Part shown: piece after piece, positions 34,201 to 46,399 of the stretch
Numbering within the stretch: the stretch's first letter is position 1
How the letters are laid out: the number at the start of each line of letters is the position of its first letter
Assembly (NCBI GenBank): GCA_011009095.1
Contig: VTPC01003414.1
Location: 1-64,000 of the forward strand
DNA from: Ignelater luminosus
Lineage: Eukaryota > Arthropoda > Insecta > Coleoptera > Elateridae
Reading direction: 5' to 3'
DNA: 64,000 bases
The notes under the pieces: model-generated
What the model saw: only the letters and a program-made list of their open reading frames with translations
Database searches by the model: none
What the model was told of the DNA's origin: nothing
Program-made: the position numbers and the translations under genes

Positions 34201-37200
34201 AGTAAATGTAATCAAAAAGATATGAACAAATATGCACGCCGCATTAAAATAAACAGAAAATGCATTTTGCCTAAAGTTCAAACTTTAAGTATAACACACT
34301 AACAGATAACAGTCTGCTTCCCAGCTACTAGGGTGACCGCAGAGAGGAACACAACAAAATCACAGCATTTACTTCTAACTGGAAGCATCTACAGTAGCAG
34401 CAAGAACTTGTCAGACCATAAATTGAGGCTTACAGAGGTTATTGAAAGCAAACGCTTGACTCCTGAAACGAGCAATTACAGGCACAAACCACTTTTAGTA
34501 TCTAAGATCGGTAATTCCATGCTTTTTTTTGGAGCTGGTCACTAGTTTTGATCCCCCGACTACTGCATAAATACACACAAACTTGTTTATAGGGTTGACT
34601 TACACGTTAACACGAAACCATTGCACGTAAATACAAGACATGATATCTCGTAGCAGCGGTAGTATTTGAAATAATTTTGTCGCAATTGCTACATTATACG
34701 AACGAGTAATTTTTTATTCTTTATTTACTTCTAAAACTAAATGTAGTATACCGTTAAGGGTAGTTACCCTAAGCAGCAGGGAGTCCGTGCCAGCAAGGGA
34801 TATAGAGGGGGTACCTGCTCATTCTGGTACAGCCAGCTAGTTCACTATATTATGCACGTGTAGTTATAATATTAAACGAATAAATATTATTCAAAGTAGA
34901 AATATATAACATTAAACATCATCAATCATCACGTATAAACCAATTAAAAAGGGCACATAAAAGTTTCGTTTTAAATACTTTACAACTAAAAAAAAGGAAA
35001 AAAATTGACTTAATTTGTCTAGCATACGTACGTGCCGTTGTAATCATTTATAACCAAACTTTATTTTAGTGTAAAAATACAAGCAGTAAGTTTCCTAGAC
35101 AAAGAAAAAACATTTTTTGTAGCTCTTAAAATATTATGCTTTTAATATAGTTAAGTAACAAAATTGTTCCTTAATCCAAAGGTCAAAAAAATTTAATAGC
35201 ATCAGACATTTTTTGTGTTTAGCGACATTAAATGTCAACTCTCAACAGTTCTGTATCTAGTTCTCATCTATATAATATGAATCCTAAGGAAAGAAAAAAA
35301 ATCGGGACAACGTCAAGCAATAAAAGCGAAAAGGTCGTATAACAGGCAATCTAAAAATAAATCTGAATGGAAAAACTGTGTAGATATCTGAAAAACCCAG
35401 GCAAAGATAAACAGAGGAATTGGTGGCAGGTGCAGGTGTTGTAATAAAAGTAAGATAAGCTAATGCAAGTTAAAAAGCTGTAAAACTAGCTGTGATGATA
35501 AAAGTTTCACAACGTGAATGTTAATAGGAAAATAAAAATTGAGAATTATTACTACTATTATCAAGATTGCGTACTAAAAGGTTTGTTAAGTGATGAATAA
35601 TTATTCATCATCTTTAATTGGACATTCGCTTTAAATAATGGTGTTAATTTTGTATAGAATCAAATTAAATGACCCCGCAACTAGATAAAGGGTTATATGA
35701 GTAGACTTTAAACTGTCGTTACCACATTTGGTCAAGTACGGTTCTGTTAAAGATAAGGAAGGACGTTAGTTGGTGTCATAGCCCTTGAGCAGTTTAATCA
35801 TCGCACAATTATGGTCTTAGCAGCCACCGTAGACCCGTTTCAACCCTAATTATTATCCCTTGGTTACTATAGTGGACGAAAATAGGAGTTGTTGAAAGTG
35901 TAAATATTACAAGATATCACTTAAATGCCTTAACTTTCGCCACCCCAAAATAATCTTTATTATATCTCGACAAAATTGGGATTTTCGTAGAAAATTCACC
36001 TTATCAACACCTTCCTAACTTCTGTTCAAGTTGTCTTGATGGAATTTATAAATTAAATAGCATATAAAACCCATTTCAGGCGCGCAATAAAACTCGAAAT
36101 ATAAATTTTATAAATTTCCAACATCACTTTCCCCTAATAATATAAATGTTCCGTGTTAAATTAATATATCACAGAACTTTGAGCAACTTTTAGGATACTA
36201 ATTAAAATTAACTACTAGAAAATTAGTTTTACAACGAACATTTGAATATTAACAATTCATTTTAAAGTCTTGTTAGGCGAGACTTAAATTCTTGGACGTC
36301 ACGTCACCCCAAATCGCACGTCAGCAGAGTTCATAATTTCTGGGTATTATTCCGCCACATACCTACACACAACCGGAACGTTTTCGAAATTAAATACGTT
36401 TGTTCACTAGAGAAACAACCGTGATGTGGTCGCAGAAGTCCTTGAATTTAGTCGTGCCACAACGAGACAGTAAAAAATCCACCTTTGTTTTATTCACCCA
36501 CTCGTTTGATTTTCACGGAAGGTTTTAGCAAACGATATTTTATCATCCCTGTTGTTTACTCTAGAGAGCTTCTTCCTTTTCGAATATTTATGAAGTAAGC
36601 AAGATCATGGATTTTTTTTCTCTACTTTACACATTTACTAAGGGAAGAGGTGTATTTACATATTTCTAGCTGAAATGTGCCTTTTTTAAAGCTTTTAAAA
36701 GCTTTTAATGTTCGGTAGTTGTATAAATTCAGAGATTTAGGATTAACAGCTTCTAAAGCAAACTGCAGACAGATTAAACAAATCAAACTTATCTTGAAGT
36801 TTTGTATTAATAACTTGTCTACTTCTTCAAAAAAGATTCGAACACCGAAATAAATTCCCAAGATAGTCATGACTCATGAAATCACAGTCACGATTCTTTC
36901 TTTTTGATGGTTTGAAGTTTTTCTTTCTACTCGCACTTTCCAACCTGAAGGAATTGTGCAGACAAGATAAAACGCTCTCTCGATGCAAATTTTCTGAATA
37001 TAACGTTTATCATCTAATGGCTTTTAACCATAACTGTTTCCGAGTTATTCTTTATGTTATTGATTTGTTTCACTTTATCAACGACTTTTTAATTCTTAAT
37101 ATTCCTTAATTCTATTTGCTGGAATGCAGTGCTCTTCAACATCTTATAAGATTAGCTATAGCATTGATAAGCTCAAAGTCTGGATTTTGATGGTGAGAAT

Positions 37201-38190
37201 TAACTTCTTTTGCCAACAAATTGTAAATAGGTAAGATACTTTGTGCTGGTTTTGATGGCGTATTAACAGAGAATTAAATACTTCAAGAAAGATGATATGT
37301 TGATGGGTACCTACTGATCGTATTGAGATGATGGAGTTGATGCTTGGTGGTTGTTTGCAGATTTGTTGTAATTCGTAAAAGCATGTAGTTGTAGAAAGCC
37401 AGCGACTTCGTAACGATGTGGTCGAAGGTAGATGTTGAACAGTTTGTGGAAACATGCTAGCATCATCTTTTACACTTGGTTGTGAACTGTGATGCATTTC
37501 TTTGTAATGACATGCAATGGATTTAGTATCCTTCATCTACAAATTAAAGTTCAACGCTGTTGAGGATTTTCCTAATGTTTCAGGTGGGCATGCTGAGTCC
37601 CTCAGTATTTCTTTTACTTTAGAACTCGGCATATGTTCTTTAACATATAACAGGAGAATAAAGCCAAGAGCAATGGCCGCATCGATGATTAAACTTATTG
37701 AAATCTTAACAAAGGCCTAGGAGTAGAAAGCAAATATTTCAGGCAAAATGTCAAAATCCAACTTAAATCGAGATGATTCATATTTAGAGTTCTTTATTAT
37801 GTAGACAATAATTAACATTAAATAAATAGTTCCTTTGAGAAACTTAATAATGGTTGAATTAATTTAGGCAATAGAAATATTTTGAATTATCTATCTATAA
37901 TGCCATTTTCTAAAGTTGCCTACCTATCCGAACTCTGCTTTAAATTTCGCTTGAGTATTTTCATTCCGTACAAATTCTTTATTCCATTTTATCTTGAAAC
38001 GTTGGTTAATTTATTTATATTGTTGGTGAAATCATTTCTTCGATGTGAGAACGTTTTATTTAGGTTTTATCTATAAAATTTGATATGTAATTCCAGTCAT
38101 TTTATTGTCAAAACGTGCCTTACTTAGTTTGGAATCGTCCATAGATCTTTAGTATATTTTTATGTCGTTATAGATTCTAGGAATTTATGT
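34200..38190. other. AT-rich stretch without recognised gene
   Basis: No recognised family. A minus-strand frame at 37156-37536 (126 codons, Ser/Gln/His-rich) and a plus-strand frame at 34333-34545 are not recognised. No repeat with a partner elsewhere in the window was noticed. Confidence 0.45.
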
Positions 38191-38194
38191 TTAC

Positions 38195-39860
38195 ATTTGA
38201 GCTTTGTTTATGAAATCAAATTTCTGCCGTGCGCAGATTCAGGCCTGGATGAAAAGTCGCTTTACGTTGAAAAGATAAGGTCTGGTACCTTTCCATGTTC
38301 AATTAACCGCCTGTCTTTTAGAGTAAATATAGGTGATTTAGGACATCCGGCAGATATAGGTAAATTTCAATTTTTTATTGGAAATTTGGAGAGAGAGGGT
38401 TTCGTACAAATATATACTGACGGATCTAGATTAGAAGATGGTAGAACAGGCGCAGCATATGTTATATATAATGAAGATAGGGAAATTAAAAATGGGAAAT
38501 TTAAATTAGGATCGGGGTGTTCGATTTTTCAATGCGAACTATTAGCTATTAGAGAGGCATTAAAGTACATTCGGGAGAATAATTTCGCATTTAGGGAATG
38601 TACTTTAAATAGCGATAGCAGATCAGTTTTATTAGCATTACAGGGAATGCGGCAACCAACTAATTTACAGGCGGAAACGTGGAAAATATATAGGGAAGTG
38701 TTAGATAAAGTTAGAATTCGATTTAGATGCATAAAAGCACATATAGGAGTGATAGGTAACGAAAGGGCAGACGAGTTAGCTAAGCAAGCAGCTGCAGAAG
38801 TAGGAATTAGGGAAATATCTAATATTTCCCCTAGATCATTAGTTAAAATTAGGATTAGGCAAAATTTAAAAGAAATTTGGAATGATAGATGGAAAAAGGC
38901 ATCTACAGGTAGATTAACACAAAAATTTATTCCAAACATAGGATTAATGAGAAAAATTGGGAGATTAGATAAAGATGTAGTACAGCTGCTAACAGGACAT
39001 GGGAATTTTAGATCTTATCTAGTTAAAATAGGTAAATTAAACGAGAACGAAATAGGATGCACATGTGGAGAGGGAGAAGATACCGCGGAACACGTACTAT
39101 TTACCTGTAGGTTAGAAAGAAGAGCTAGAGAAATAGGAAATAGAAACTTAATTAAAATAGATTATAGGTGGCCATCAAACATAAATGAGGTAGATTGTTT
39201 AAGTAGTAGACTCGAATGGTGGGAAGAATTAAAATGCTTCGCGAAAAAAGTAGATAAATTGAAGGCACCGACGCGAATTTAAAAATTATAGGCATATAAG
39301 TTGGTAATTTACTCCCCTCGAAACGCCCTAACGCCGGCCCACCGACGAAGCCGGCCCACCACCAATGCTTAATCCTGCGGGCTTCGCCTCGAGAGTCTAA
39401 TCTATGGAACTCGAACCCGCCACGGACCGCTTGCCTAGCTACCTCGCCTGAGTAAGAGCGCTGCCCGGGGCTTCCAAGGGAGCGGGGCTTCTGGCAACAA
39501 TGAAGCTAGACACCCTGTCCGTCGTTGGACCGTCCGTCACGTAGATACGTCTCGTTGCCGGCTTCTGAGACGTTGGCTAGGTACCCTGACGAAGCAGCAA
39601 TCCCGGACCGCTCGGGTTAGCTGGCGAAAGGCGAGCGAAAAATGTCGGGAGAGAGCAACCGGGAAAGAAGAAGAGACGACGCAAACGGTGGAGAAGTGAA
39701 GGTCGGTTGACTGGCGGACTCGGAGGGAAGGAACTGGAGCGTCAACAGGGGATTCTTAAAGACGTTCCTTTGAAGTATCAAATAGGCAAAGAAGCAGTAC
39801 GGTAGAGTGACCCTCTACGCCTCGGTGTGTCTTCTTTTATTACATACATAATGATTGGGT
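38195..39860 (+). mobile_element. 5'-truncated R1/LOA-like LINE insertion
   Basis: This comprises the RNase H ORF and a 3' untranslated region (39283 to about 39850). The latter is strikingly GC-rich against its surroundings: CGCCGGCCCACCGACGAAGC at about 39331, then CGGGGCTTCTGGC and GGCGAAAGGCGAGCG. The 5' edge is taken where homology begins. The 3' edge is taken near TTTTATTACATACATAATG at about 39835, where composition returns to AT-rich. No clear target duplication was found. Confidence 0.6.
38197..39282 (+). CDS. RNase H and C-terminal Cys-His segment of an R1-type LINE ORF2 (5'-truncated)
   Basis: A 361-codon frame without interruption. Residues about 65-200 form an RNase H1 domain: IYTDGSRLEDG (Asp75), CELLAIREAL (Glu114), LNSDSRSVLLAL (Asp140), KAHIGVIGNERADELA (His182, Asp192), so the DEDD set and the His are present. 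Residues 230-310 contain the post-RNase H region with the CxC...H....C cluster (Cys288, Cys290, His299, Cys304) seen at the C-terminus of R1/TRAS/LOA-like polyproteins. RT and endonuclease are missing, so this is the 3' part of a 5'-truncated insertion. The ATG at 38197 is only the first Met of the remaining frame. The intact frame and GC-rich tail suggest a fairly young copy. Confidence 0.8.
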   Translation: MSFVYEIKFLPCADSGLDEKSLYVEKIRSGTFPCSINRLSFRVNIGDLGHPADIGKFQFFIGNLEREGFVQIYTDGSRLEDGRTGAAYVIYNEDREIKNGKFKLGSGCSIFQCELLAIREALKYIRENNFAFRECTLNSDSRSVLLALQGMRQPTNLQAETWKIYREVLDKVRIRFRCIKAHIGVIGNERADELAKQAAAEVGIREISNISPRSLVKIRIRQNLKEIWNDRWKKASTGRLTQKFIPNIGLMRKIGRLDKDVVQLLTGHGNFRSYLVKIGKLNENEIGCTCGEGEDTAEHVLFTCRLERRAREIGNRNLIKIDYRWPSNINEVDCLSSRLEWWEELKCFAKKVDKLKAPTRI

Positions 39861-39959
39861 CAGAGGGGGGGTTGGCGGGTTTATTTTTGACAAGCAGTTC
39901 AGGAACTGCTTTGAGACGAACCAATTTAATCGATCAGGTTTAATTTAAAGCATGATTAT

Positions 39960-40703
39960 TTACCGCATAGTAGAGAATGTAATGTCGACGAATTAACGTA
40001 TGATGGAACGTTCTCTACGATGTATTGCGTTATCTTAATCGGATTTCGTATATTTTCCAAATTTACATGTCTTTTATTTCACATTGCAGTGTGCCTTTGA
40101 CTTGTGGTTTTTGGTAAGACGCTTATGCTTCAGGGAAATTTTAAGTGTCGTTCGGGAAGTCGAATCTGATCTGTGGATGAGGCAGGTTGTCCCTTTGGGG
40201 GTTAGCCGCGCGCGCTGTCCGCGCTTATCGTTCTATTACCACAACCAATATTGTGCCGTGAGTTCCATTTTGAAGTTTTTCTTGTGAATTACTTGTACCG
40301 TCTTCCTTTAAACGCTGGTTTTGAAGAAATGTAACGACCGCCTTGGCCGGATCTTGACTTGGGAACTCACGAGTGCAGAGAATACGTCTCTAGTTATTTT
40401 ATTTTATCTCGCAGTTTAGCTGCCTTTGTTTCCGATGTGGAGCATCATGATGTGTTAATACAGAATTTTGATTTGATTTCCATCGTCGAGATTTGTAACA
40501 ATTCTTCGTTATTGCGGAGGACTTGGTTATTTGTCTTGGTGGAACTGTTTCGTTCCTGTCATCATTGAATGTGAAAGGTACACTCTCTCCTGTGTTAAAT
40601 TAAAAGTCATATGAATTGTGAAAAAAGCCAATAAAGTGTTTTAAATCTTGTGAGTTTAACAACGTCGAGCATCGAACTCTTGCAGCCACGTTATTTGGCG
40701 CCC
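39960..40703 (+). other. Possible LTR with primer-binding site
   Basis: TTTGGCGCCC at 40694-40703 contains TGGCGCCC, the core of a lysine-tRNA primer-binding site used by many Gypsy-like and retroviral elements. About 60 bp upstream is a polyadenylation-type AATAAAG (40630-40636) followed by TGTTTTAAATCTTGTGAG, as in an R-U5 region. The upstream 600 bp contains no recognised gene. I could not define the LTR start, and no gag or second LTR follows, so this may be a lone 5' end or chance. Confidence 0.3.
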
Positions 40704-42440
40704 TTTAAGTATTTATTTTAGGTTTTTTAGTTGACATTTAAGCTTTAGGTTTAAGTAAGAACATAATTATCTGGATTGAACATCTTCCGATTTCTGGCTT
40801 ACACGGAAATTAGGCCTCTTTTTCAGCTTTTTCCCGTTACATATCATATGGGGATGTGTCATACAGACTTAAAGCTTCTAACGTCTATTCCGACAGTCTA
40901 ATTTTTTAAACATTCCGTCTAGCAATCTAATTCCCATGAAGCTTATCACACTTACACTATGCAGACTGCCCAAAGTTTGCAAGCCTAGCCCTCCAAATTT
41001 CCGGTTATCTTACATTTTATTCTCGAACACTGTAATATTTTCTTAACACGTTCTTTAATCGCATGAAGATGAAAGAGCTGCACTCGAAACATATTCTTCA
41101 TTGAAACTTGTCATCGTTCATAAATATAAATTTTGAGTTTTTATTTGCTTACATTTGACTATAATGGTTTCTTCTTGCTTCTAGTTTATCTAATCAATGT
41201 TACCAAAGGAATTGGACTGGGTAAGAAATATTTTCCTTTACCTATTCTACGTTAACGTTTTGGTAGAAATCATTCTACCTACTTTCTGCATTCGCTATAC
41301 TCCTTGATTCTGTCTTCCTTTCTTTGGAATATTTACTTTAGAAAGTACACAGACAAACAATCTGTAGGGTAGTCCCCCAATTATAAAAGATTGAGAAATA
41401 TTGAATTATGCAATAAAACTTTTTTTCTAAATACTTATCTGACTTGACTGTCATGTGTTTGCGTTTATGTTCTTATATCAGACAATCACTAATTAACAGG
41501 CAAGCACGAATTACTGAGAAGAAGGTTTTGTTGGAATTTGTTTTTTGCATCCCAAATGAATTGTGATCTATTCCAAAAGTACAAATTCGTAAATAGCGCA
41601 CCTTAAGTTCTACTTGATTTTAGAAATAAGTAAGTTGCATTGAAAGGACTTCAAAGGTATCTGAAACTACATAGACAAAAAAATGCTCAAAGTTCTTTGA
41701 TCATAATCTATAATACTAACAACAATGGGGATATACAAAATAAAAACATTCAGCATCAGTTGATCTTCTTCAAAATGAGTTATCTATTGTGTTCCTAAAA
41801 AAGAACTATTTTAGGCATTTTTATCTATAAGAGACAATGGTGTGACATCTGTATCAATTAATTAGTGCAGATACATTTTCTATAAGGGGCTTTAAGAAAA
41901 AAAAGCACGTAATGTTTCTTAACTATTGATTCGGCCTATTGCAAGACAGGTCAGACAGTTTAACTTGCAGAAACATTGTCCTTAACGTCAGTTTGCTCAT
42001 ACGACCGTTTTTCATTATAGGTAACCTAAGACTTTAGTGCAGTAATCGACACTTAGGGTCTAGATTATATATGAGAAACCCGTATTGCAGCACGCGTTCA
42101 GGGCCAACTTCAGGAATTAGTACGTCCTGAAGCAACTTCTGATTTTTGATGTCCTTGCACTTCACATCAATAAACATTCAAAATTTTCCGACCTAGAAGA
42201 CCTAGAAGTCTTAAAGTTTGTTGTTAATATAGAAATACGTGAGTGGTTTATAACTCAATTTATCTAGATCTACTGAGCTAGCACTAGCGACTAACAACAC
42301 ATAAGCAAACCATAAGAATACGACCATTATCATCCTGATGATTGTCGATTCTCCGGGAGAATAAGTGATTTTAAAATCTATCTTTTAGTTCAGCAGTTAG
42401 GTTAATAGGTGGAACTCAGCATGTGATTAAGTGGAGAAAA
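40704..42440. other. AT-rich stretch without recognised gene
   Basis: Nothing supported. No gag-like frame follows the possible primer-binding site. Confidence 0.45.
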
Positions 42441-44098
42441 ATCTATTGATAATTATCCAAAGGTGCAGTAGTTGTGGAAATGAAAATATTGCAATGGAGA
42501 CAATTAAATCATTTGGAGACGATGGTATTAGTGCGTAGAGGTTCAATTAGTGCAATGATCCGCGGTGACGTAATAAAGATGATGTCTCAGAAGAAGAACA
42601 CAGTGATAACAACATTATGCAAAACTGTAATTTGTGTAAATATAAATGAATGCTTTAATACTACTACTTCTAATGAATCAGAGCAACAAAAAAGAGAAAT
42701 ATCTATAAAACGGGCAAATGATGAAATATCTTCCCATCAAACACATGCAACAAATGCCGACCAAAATATAATACCGTTACCATTGAAATTCACATTATTT
42801 TGACCCACCCTAGAAGCAAAAAACAATCCAAACAAGAAAAGAGAAAAAATTCCAAGCGTAGCTTTTTCTGAAGTATGTATGCAGTACTACGAAAAAAAAA
42901 AAGATTTAAAAAAACAACAGAAGAAAGATGAAAAACCAGATAAGAAAAGCAAACAGGAAGGGAATGAAGTTAAAGAGGTGAAAAAGAGTGTTGTAAATAA
43001 ACTATTAAAAAGGAAGAATAAAGAACAGTCTCCAAGTATTACAAAGAAATTGTGGTATAATTTAGTGACATAATAGAAGTAATTGGTAATCCAAAGCTAA
43101 TTAATGGTAGGTAAATGTACAGTGTACCAAAAATGGGAAAATATTCTTCCTTGATACAATAGACTTCAAAAGTTATGGTTTTTTGTTTGCACAATTTTCT
43201 ATTTTTTACTTTTATAAAATAAATGTATATTATATTATTTATTTTTGTTGTTTATTATATTCACTTATTAATATAAGCACAGTTACTTTCTTCCATGATA
43301 ATGTCAATTATTGAGACTTTATACTGTCAGAATTAAGTATAGTGTCAATTGCAGAAAGCTACCAATCCACAAAACGCTGTTGATTAAGTTAGTATGTTAT
43401 CCGGAAAACGAAAAAGGTAATTTTAAATATGCAAAAACAGTCAGTCAGATTACGCTGATCAAGCTGATTATCAATATTCTATTCGAACCATGAAAGATTA
43501 TTTCTCAGAAGACAGATTCGGTGCCAGATCCCACGTACAAAGTACATCAGGATTCTACCAATAAATTGGAAGACAAAAAGATTTCATCTAATCACAGCGG
43601 TTGTAGCAGTTCTGAACATATAGTTACTGACAACGAATCAATAGGAACTGAAAATGTACGGATTTCAAAAGAAAAGTTACTAAAAGGCGGAAAAAGAAGA
43701 TTTCCAGAACAGACTCGAAAAGAAAAGAAAATAAGAAAGTACAGAAATGAAGCTTACTATAACTAAAAGGGTCTCAAGATCCTCCCAAAGGAGTGTCTTG
43801 ATTTCCATTGTGAATATACTTCAAAATGTACTGCAAATGTTAGTGCTTGCAATATCCGTGATGGTTTGAACATGAAAATAGATATAGAAGCTGACGAAGA
43901 AAAGAAAGAAAAACTTAAGCAAGAACATAACAAAACATTTAATATAGGAGAAAAATTACAAAACCTAATAACAGAAGATTTTCTAAAGGCAAAGAAATCA
44001 GATGAATATAAATATTTAAGTTTTGATTCAAAGAAGACTCCACCGCTTCCCAGAATTCCTATAAGTATTGTATTTTATAAACGTTAACTTTGGGTGAA
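42440..44098 (+). pseudogene. Family-Y transposase, N-terminal part (left of the mariner)
   Basis: Lys/Glu-rich frames at 42474-42803, 42879-43073, 43521-43766 and 43866-44087 cover the charged N-terminus (RRFPEQTRKEKKIRKYRNEA) and then KIDIEADEEKKEKLKQEHNK, YLSFDSKKTPPLPRIPIS and IVFYKR, stop, LWV. These match the HLRKA..., LTFDLQK.LP.P and YYKRQLWVY blocks of family Y. The frame is cut at about 44098 by the mariner, within the LWVY block, and resumes at 45396 (YNADIHSAKENRGYCYVWVE). Confidence 0.6.
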
Positions 44099-45395
44099 AC
44101 ACATGGGCTAAAAAGTCCCAGGCCTAACAAATAGATGGCGCTAGTTCTATTGCATTCACCGCTTTTTCAGTTAGTACTAACCTTGAAAAGACAGCTTTTA
44201 AAATTTCATGATATTCCATTCATTATTTTGTGAGTTATTGTGCTAAGAGTGACGCTACTTTTGTTATTTTCAAAACAATGGATCAAAAACAATTTCGTGT
44301 TTTAATTTTACACTGCTTCTTGATGGGAAAAAATACCGTTCAAGCGAAGCAATGGCTTGAAAAGTGTTATGAGGACTCCGCTCCATCAGAAACAACAATA
44401 AAACGTTGGTTTGCTGACTTCAAACGTGGTCGTAGAGACACCGATGATGCAGAACGCAGTGGACGTCCAAATGAGGCGGTAACACCAGAAAACATCAAAA
44501 AAATCCACAAAATCGTTTTGAATGATCGAAAAGTGAAGTTGCGTGAGTTAGCTGACATCGTAAAGATATCAAAAGAACGTGTTGGCTTTATATTGCATGA
44601 GCATTTGACTATGAGAAAGCTCTGCTCAAAGTGGGTGCCGCGTTTGCTCACTGTTCACCAAAAAACAAGAACGTGTTGATGTTTCTGAGCAGTGTTTGGC
44701 CATGTTTAAACGTAACAAACCGGAATTTTTGCATCGATATGTGACAATGGATGAAACATGGATCCATCACTTCACTCCGGAATCAAAACGATCGTCATCT
44801 GAGTGGACAGCAACTGGTGAACCTCGTCCAAAGCGACCGAAAGCACAACAATCGGCTGGAAAGGTTATGGCCTCGGTATTTTGGGATGTGCGTGGTGTAA
44901 TATTCATCGACTATCTTGAGAAGGGAAATACCATCAACAGTGAATATTATATAGCGTTATTGGAGCGTTTGAAGGCCGAAATTGCAAAGAAACGACCGCA
45001 TATGGCAAAGAAAAAAATTTTGTTTCATCAAGACAAGGCACCGTGTCACAAGTCAATCAAAACAATGGCAAAACTACATGAATTGAACTTCGAATTGCTG
45101 CCACATCCACCGTATTTGCCAGATTTGGCTCCCAGCGACTACTGGCTGTTCGCAGACCTAAAAAAAAAATGCTTGCCGGTAAGAAATTTCGCTCGAATGA
45201 AGAGATTATCGCTGAAACTGAGTCCTATTTTGAGGCAAAAGATAAATCGTTCTACAAAAGTGGTATTGAAATGTTCGAGCGGCGCTGGAATGATTGCGCT
45301 GTTCTTGATAGAAATTACGTTGATGAATAAAGCTAATTTTGAACAAAAAAAAACGTGTTTTCTTTGTTAGGCCTGGGACTTTTCAGCCCATGTGT
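44099..45395 (+). mobile_element. mariner element 1 (1,297 bp)
   Basis: The TIRs are ACACATGGGCTAAAAAGTCC...GGCCTAACAAA at 44099 and, reverse-complemented from 45395, ACACATGGGCTGAAAAGTCC...GGCCTAACAAA. The insertion lies in a TA of the family-Y gene: the right flank is TA (45396-45397), while the left flank reads AA (44097-44098), a point change. The empty site would read ...LWV-YNADIH... in frame, which confirms the boundaries. Confidence 0.9.
44278..45330 (+). pseudogene. mariner transposase with two homopolymer frameshifts
   Basis: Starts MDQKQFRVLILHCFL. The helix-turn-helix region (KQWLEKCYEDSAPSETTIKR) is followed by the GRP-type linker (ERSGRPNEAVT) and SKWVPRLLT. The DD34D domain carries MDETWIHHFTPES, FHQDKAPCHKS and YLPDLAPSDYWLF, with 34 residues between the second and third Asp. 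Frame one ends at 44679 after one extra base in an A6 run at 44660-44665; a second shift lies in an A10 run at 45160-45169. Apart from these two runs the protein reads through to a stop at 45330. Either the indels inactivated it or they are base-calling errors in A tracts. Confidence 0.85.
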
Positions 45396-45552
45396 TATAA
45401 CGCGGACATACACAGCGCCAAAGAAAATCGTGGCTATTGTTACGTTTGGGTGGAAGGTGTCGCTGGTTGGTAATAATAACAAAATATTTAGTAAATCATG
45501 TTAGTTTTCTAAATAAATGAGTGAGTTATTATTAAAATATAAAACCTCGCAA
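45396..45552 (+). pseudogene. Family-Y transposase, segment between mariner and Copia LTR
   Basis: YNADIHSAKENRGYCYVWVE followed by GVAG continues the block interrupted at 44098. It matches the family's YN.GIH....+.GY...W.E..AGRG stretch. A stop comes shortly afterwards, and the Copia LTR starts at 45553. Confidence 0.6.
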
Positions 45553-45704
45553 TGTTATAATGTAAAAACTTGTTCTGTATAATTCTGAAAATAGAATTTA
45601 TTCAATTTTGAATATCTCTCTATACAGTACAAGTGTATTTATTGTTGAGTATAAAGTGGTCTATCATTATACTTAGTGTTCACTGCGACATAATATTTGT
45701 AACA
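45553..45704 (+). repeat. 5' LTR of Copia element
   Basis: The segment starts TGTTATAATG and ends ATTTGTAACA, so the ends form the TGTTA...TAACA inverted pair expected of a Copia LTR. It is 152 bp long, which is short but within the Copia range. TGGTTACAGCCCC follows directly, in the position of a primer-binding site. The matching 3' LTR is not visible and may lie in the gap at 47947-48356. Confidence 0.6.
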
Positions 45705-45829
45705 TGGTTACAGCCCCAGCAAGAGAAACCCTTTTCTCAATTTAATGTTTCGGTGTTTCAAGAAGAGGGTTTTTGAAACAATGATTGAAAGTAAAAGTAG
45801 AATAGTAAGAGATAGATACTATAAAACTA

Positions 45830-46390
45830 GGTATAACCAAATTAAATGGAGATAACTATCAAATAAAGAAGTATAAAATGGACTTATTGCTTCGTAAAAA
45901 AACTTGTGGGATATTGTAACAAATGTAGACCTGGAGGTAATGAAGAGGAATGGGAAGCAAGAGATGTAAATGCAAGAGCTACTATAGGGTTATAGTAGAT
46001 GATGATTAGTTGGATCATATTAGAAATGCCAATAGAGCAAAAACATCATGGAAGAATTTAGAACATTATTATGAAAAACCTTCATTAAGCACCAAGGTAT
46101 TGTTATTGAAACAATTGTGTCGAATGAGATTAGACGAAAACGGAAATTTAGAAGAACACATTCAGCAAATGGAAGATATTGTTTACAAATTGAAAATAAT
46201 GGGTGAGAATTTTAGTGAACAACTTATAGTAACTTTTATGCATTGTAGCTTACCAGAGAACTATGTTTCATTAATAAACAAACTTGAAAGTAGACCAAAA
46301 AAAGGAACTGATGATAAATTTCTTAAAAGGAAAGCTACTTGATGAATATAAACGAAAAAATAAACATAGAGATAAGTTAAGAAGTTAAGA
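45830..46390 (+). pseudogene. Copia gag remnant
   Basis: LNGDNYQIKKYKMDLLLRKK and NLWDIV, then NRAKTSWKNLEHYYEKPSLS, LRMRL-type and LEEHIQQMEDIVYKLKIMGE, CSLPENYVSLINKLES: the standard order of Copia gag (UBN2-type) from the W-x-F-x-M block to the LP.S..... block. The 110-codon frame at 46010-46342 is the best preserved part. The first half is broken by stops around 45900-46010. Confidence 0.7.
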
Positions 46391-46399
46391 AGAAATATA

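Noticed and set aside
37156..37536. 126-codon minus-strand frame as a host gene
   Set aside because: Composition is Ser/Gln/His-rich with no recognised domain or splice context; treated as unassigned.
38529..38939. 136-codon minus-strand frame
   Set aside because: Antisense of the RNase H ORF; no domain.
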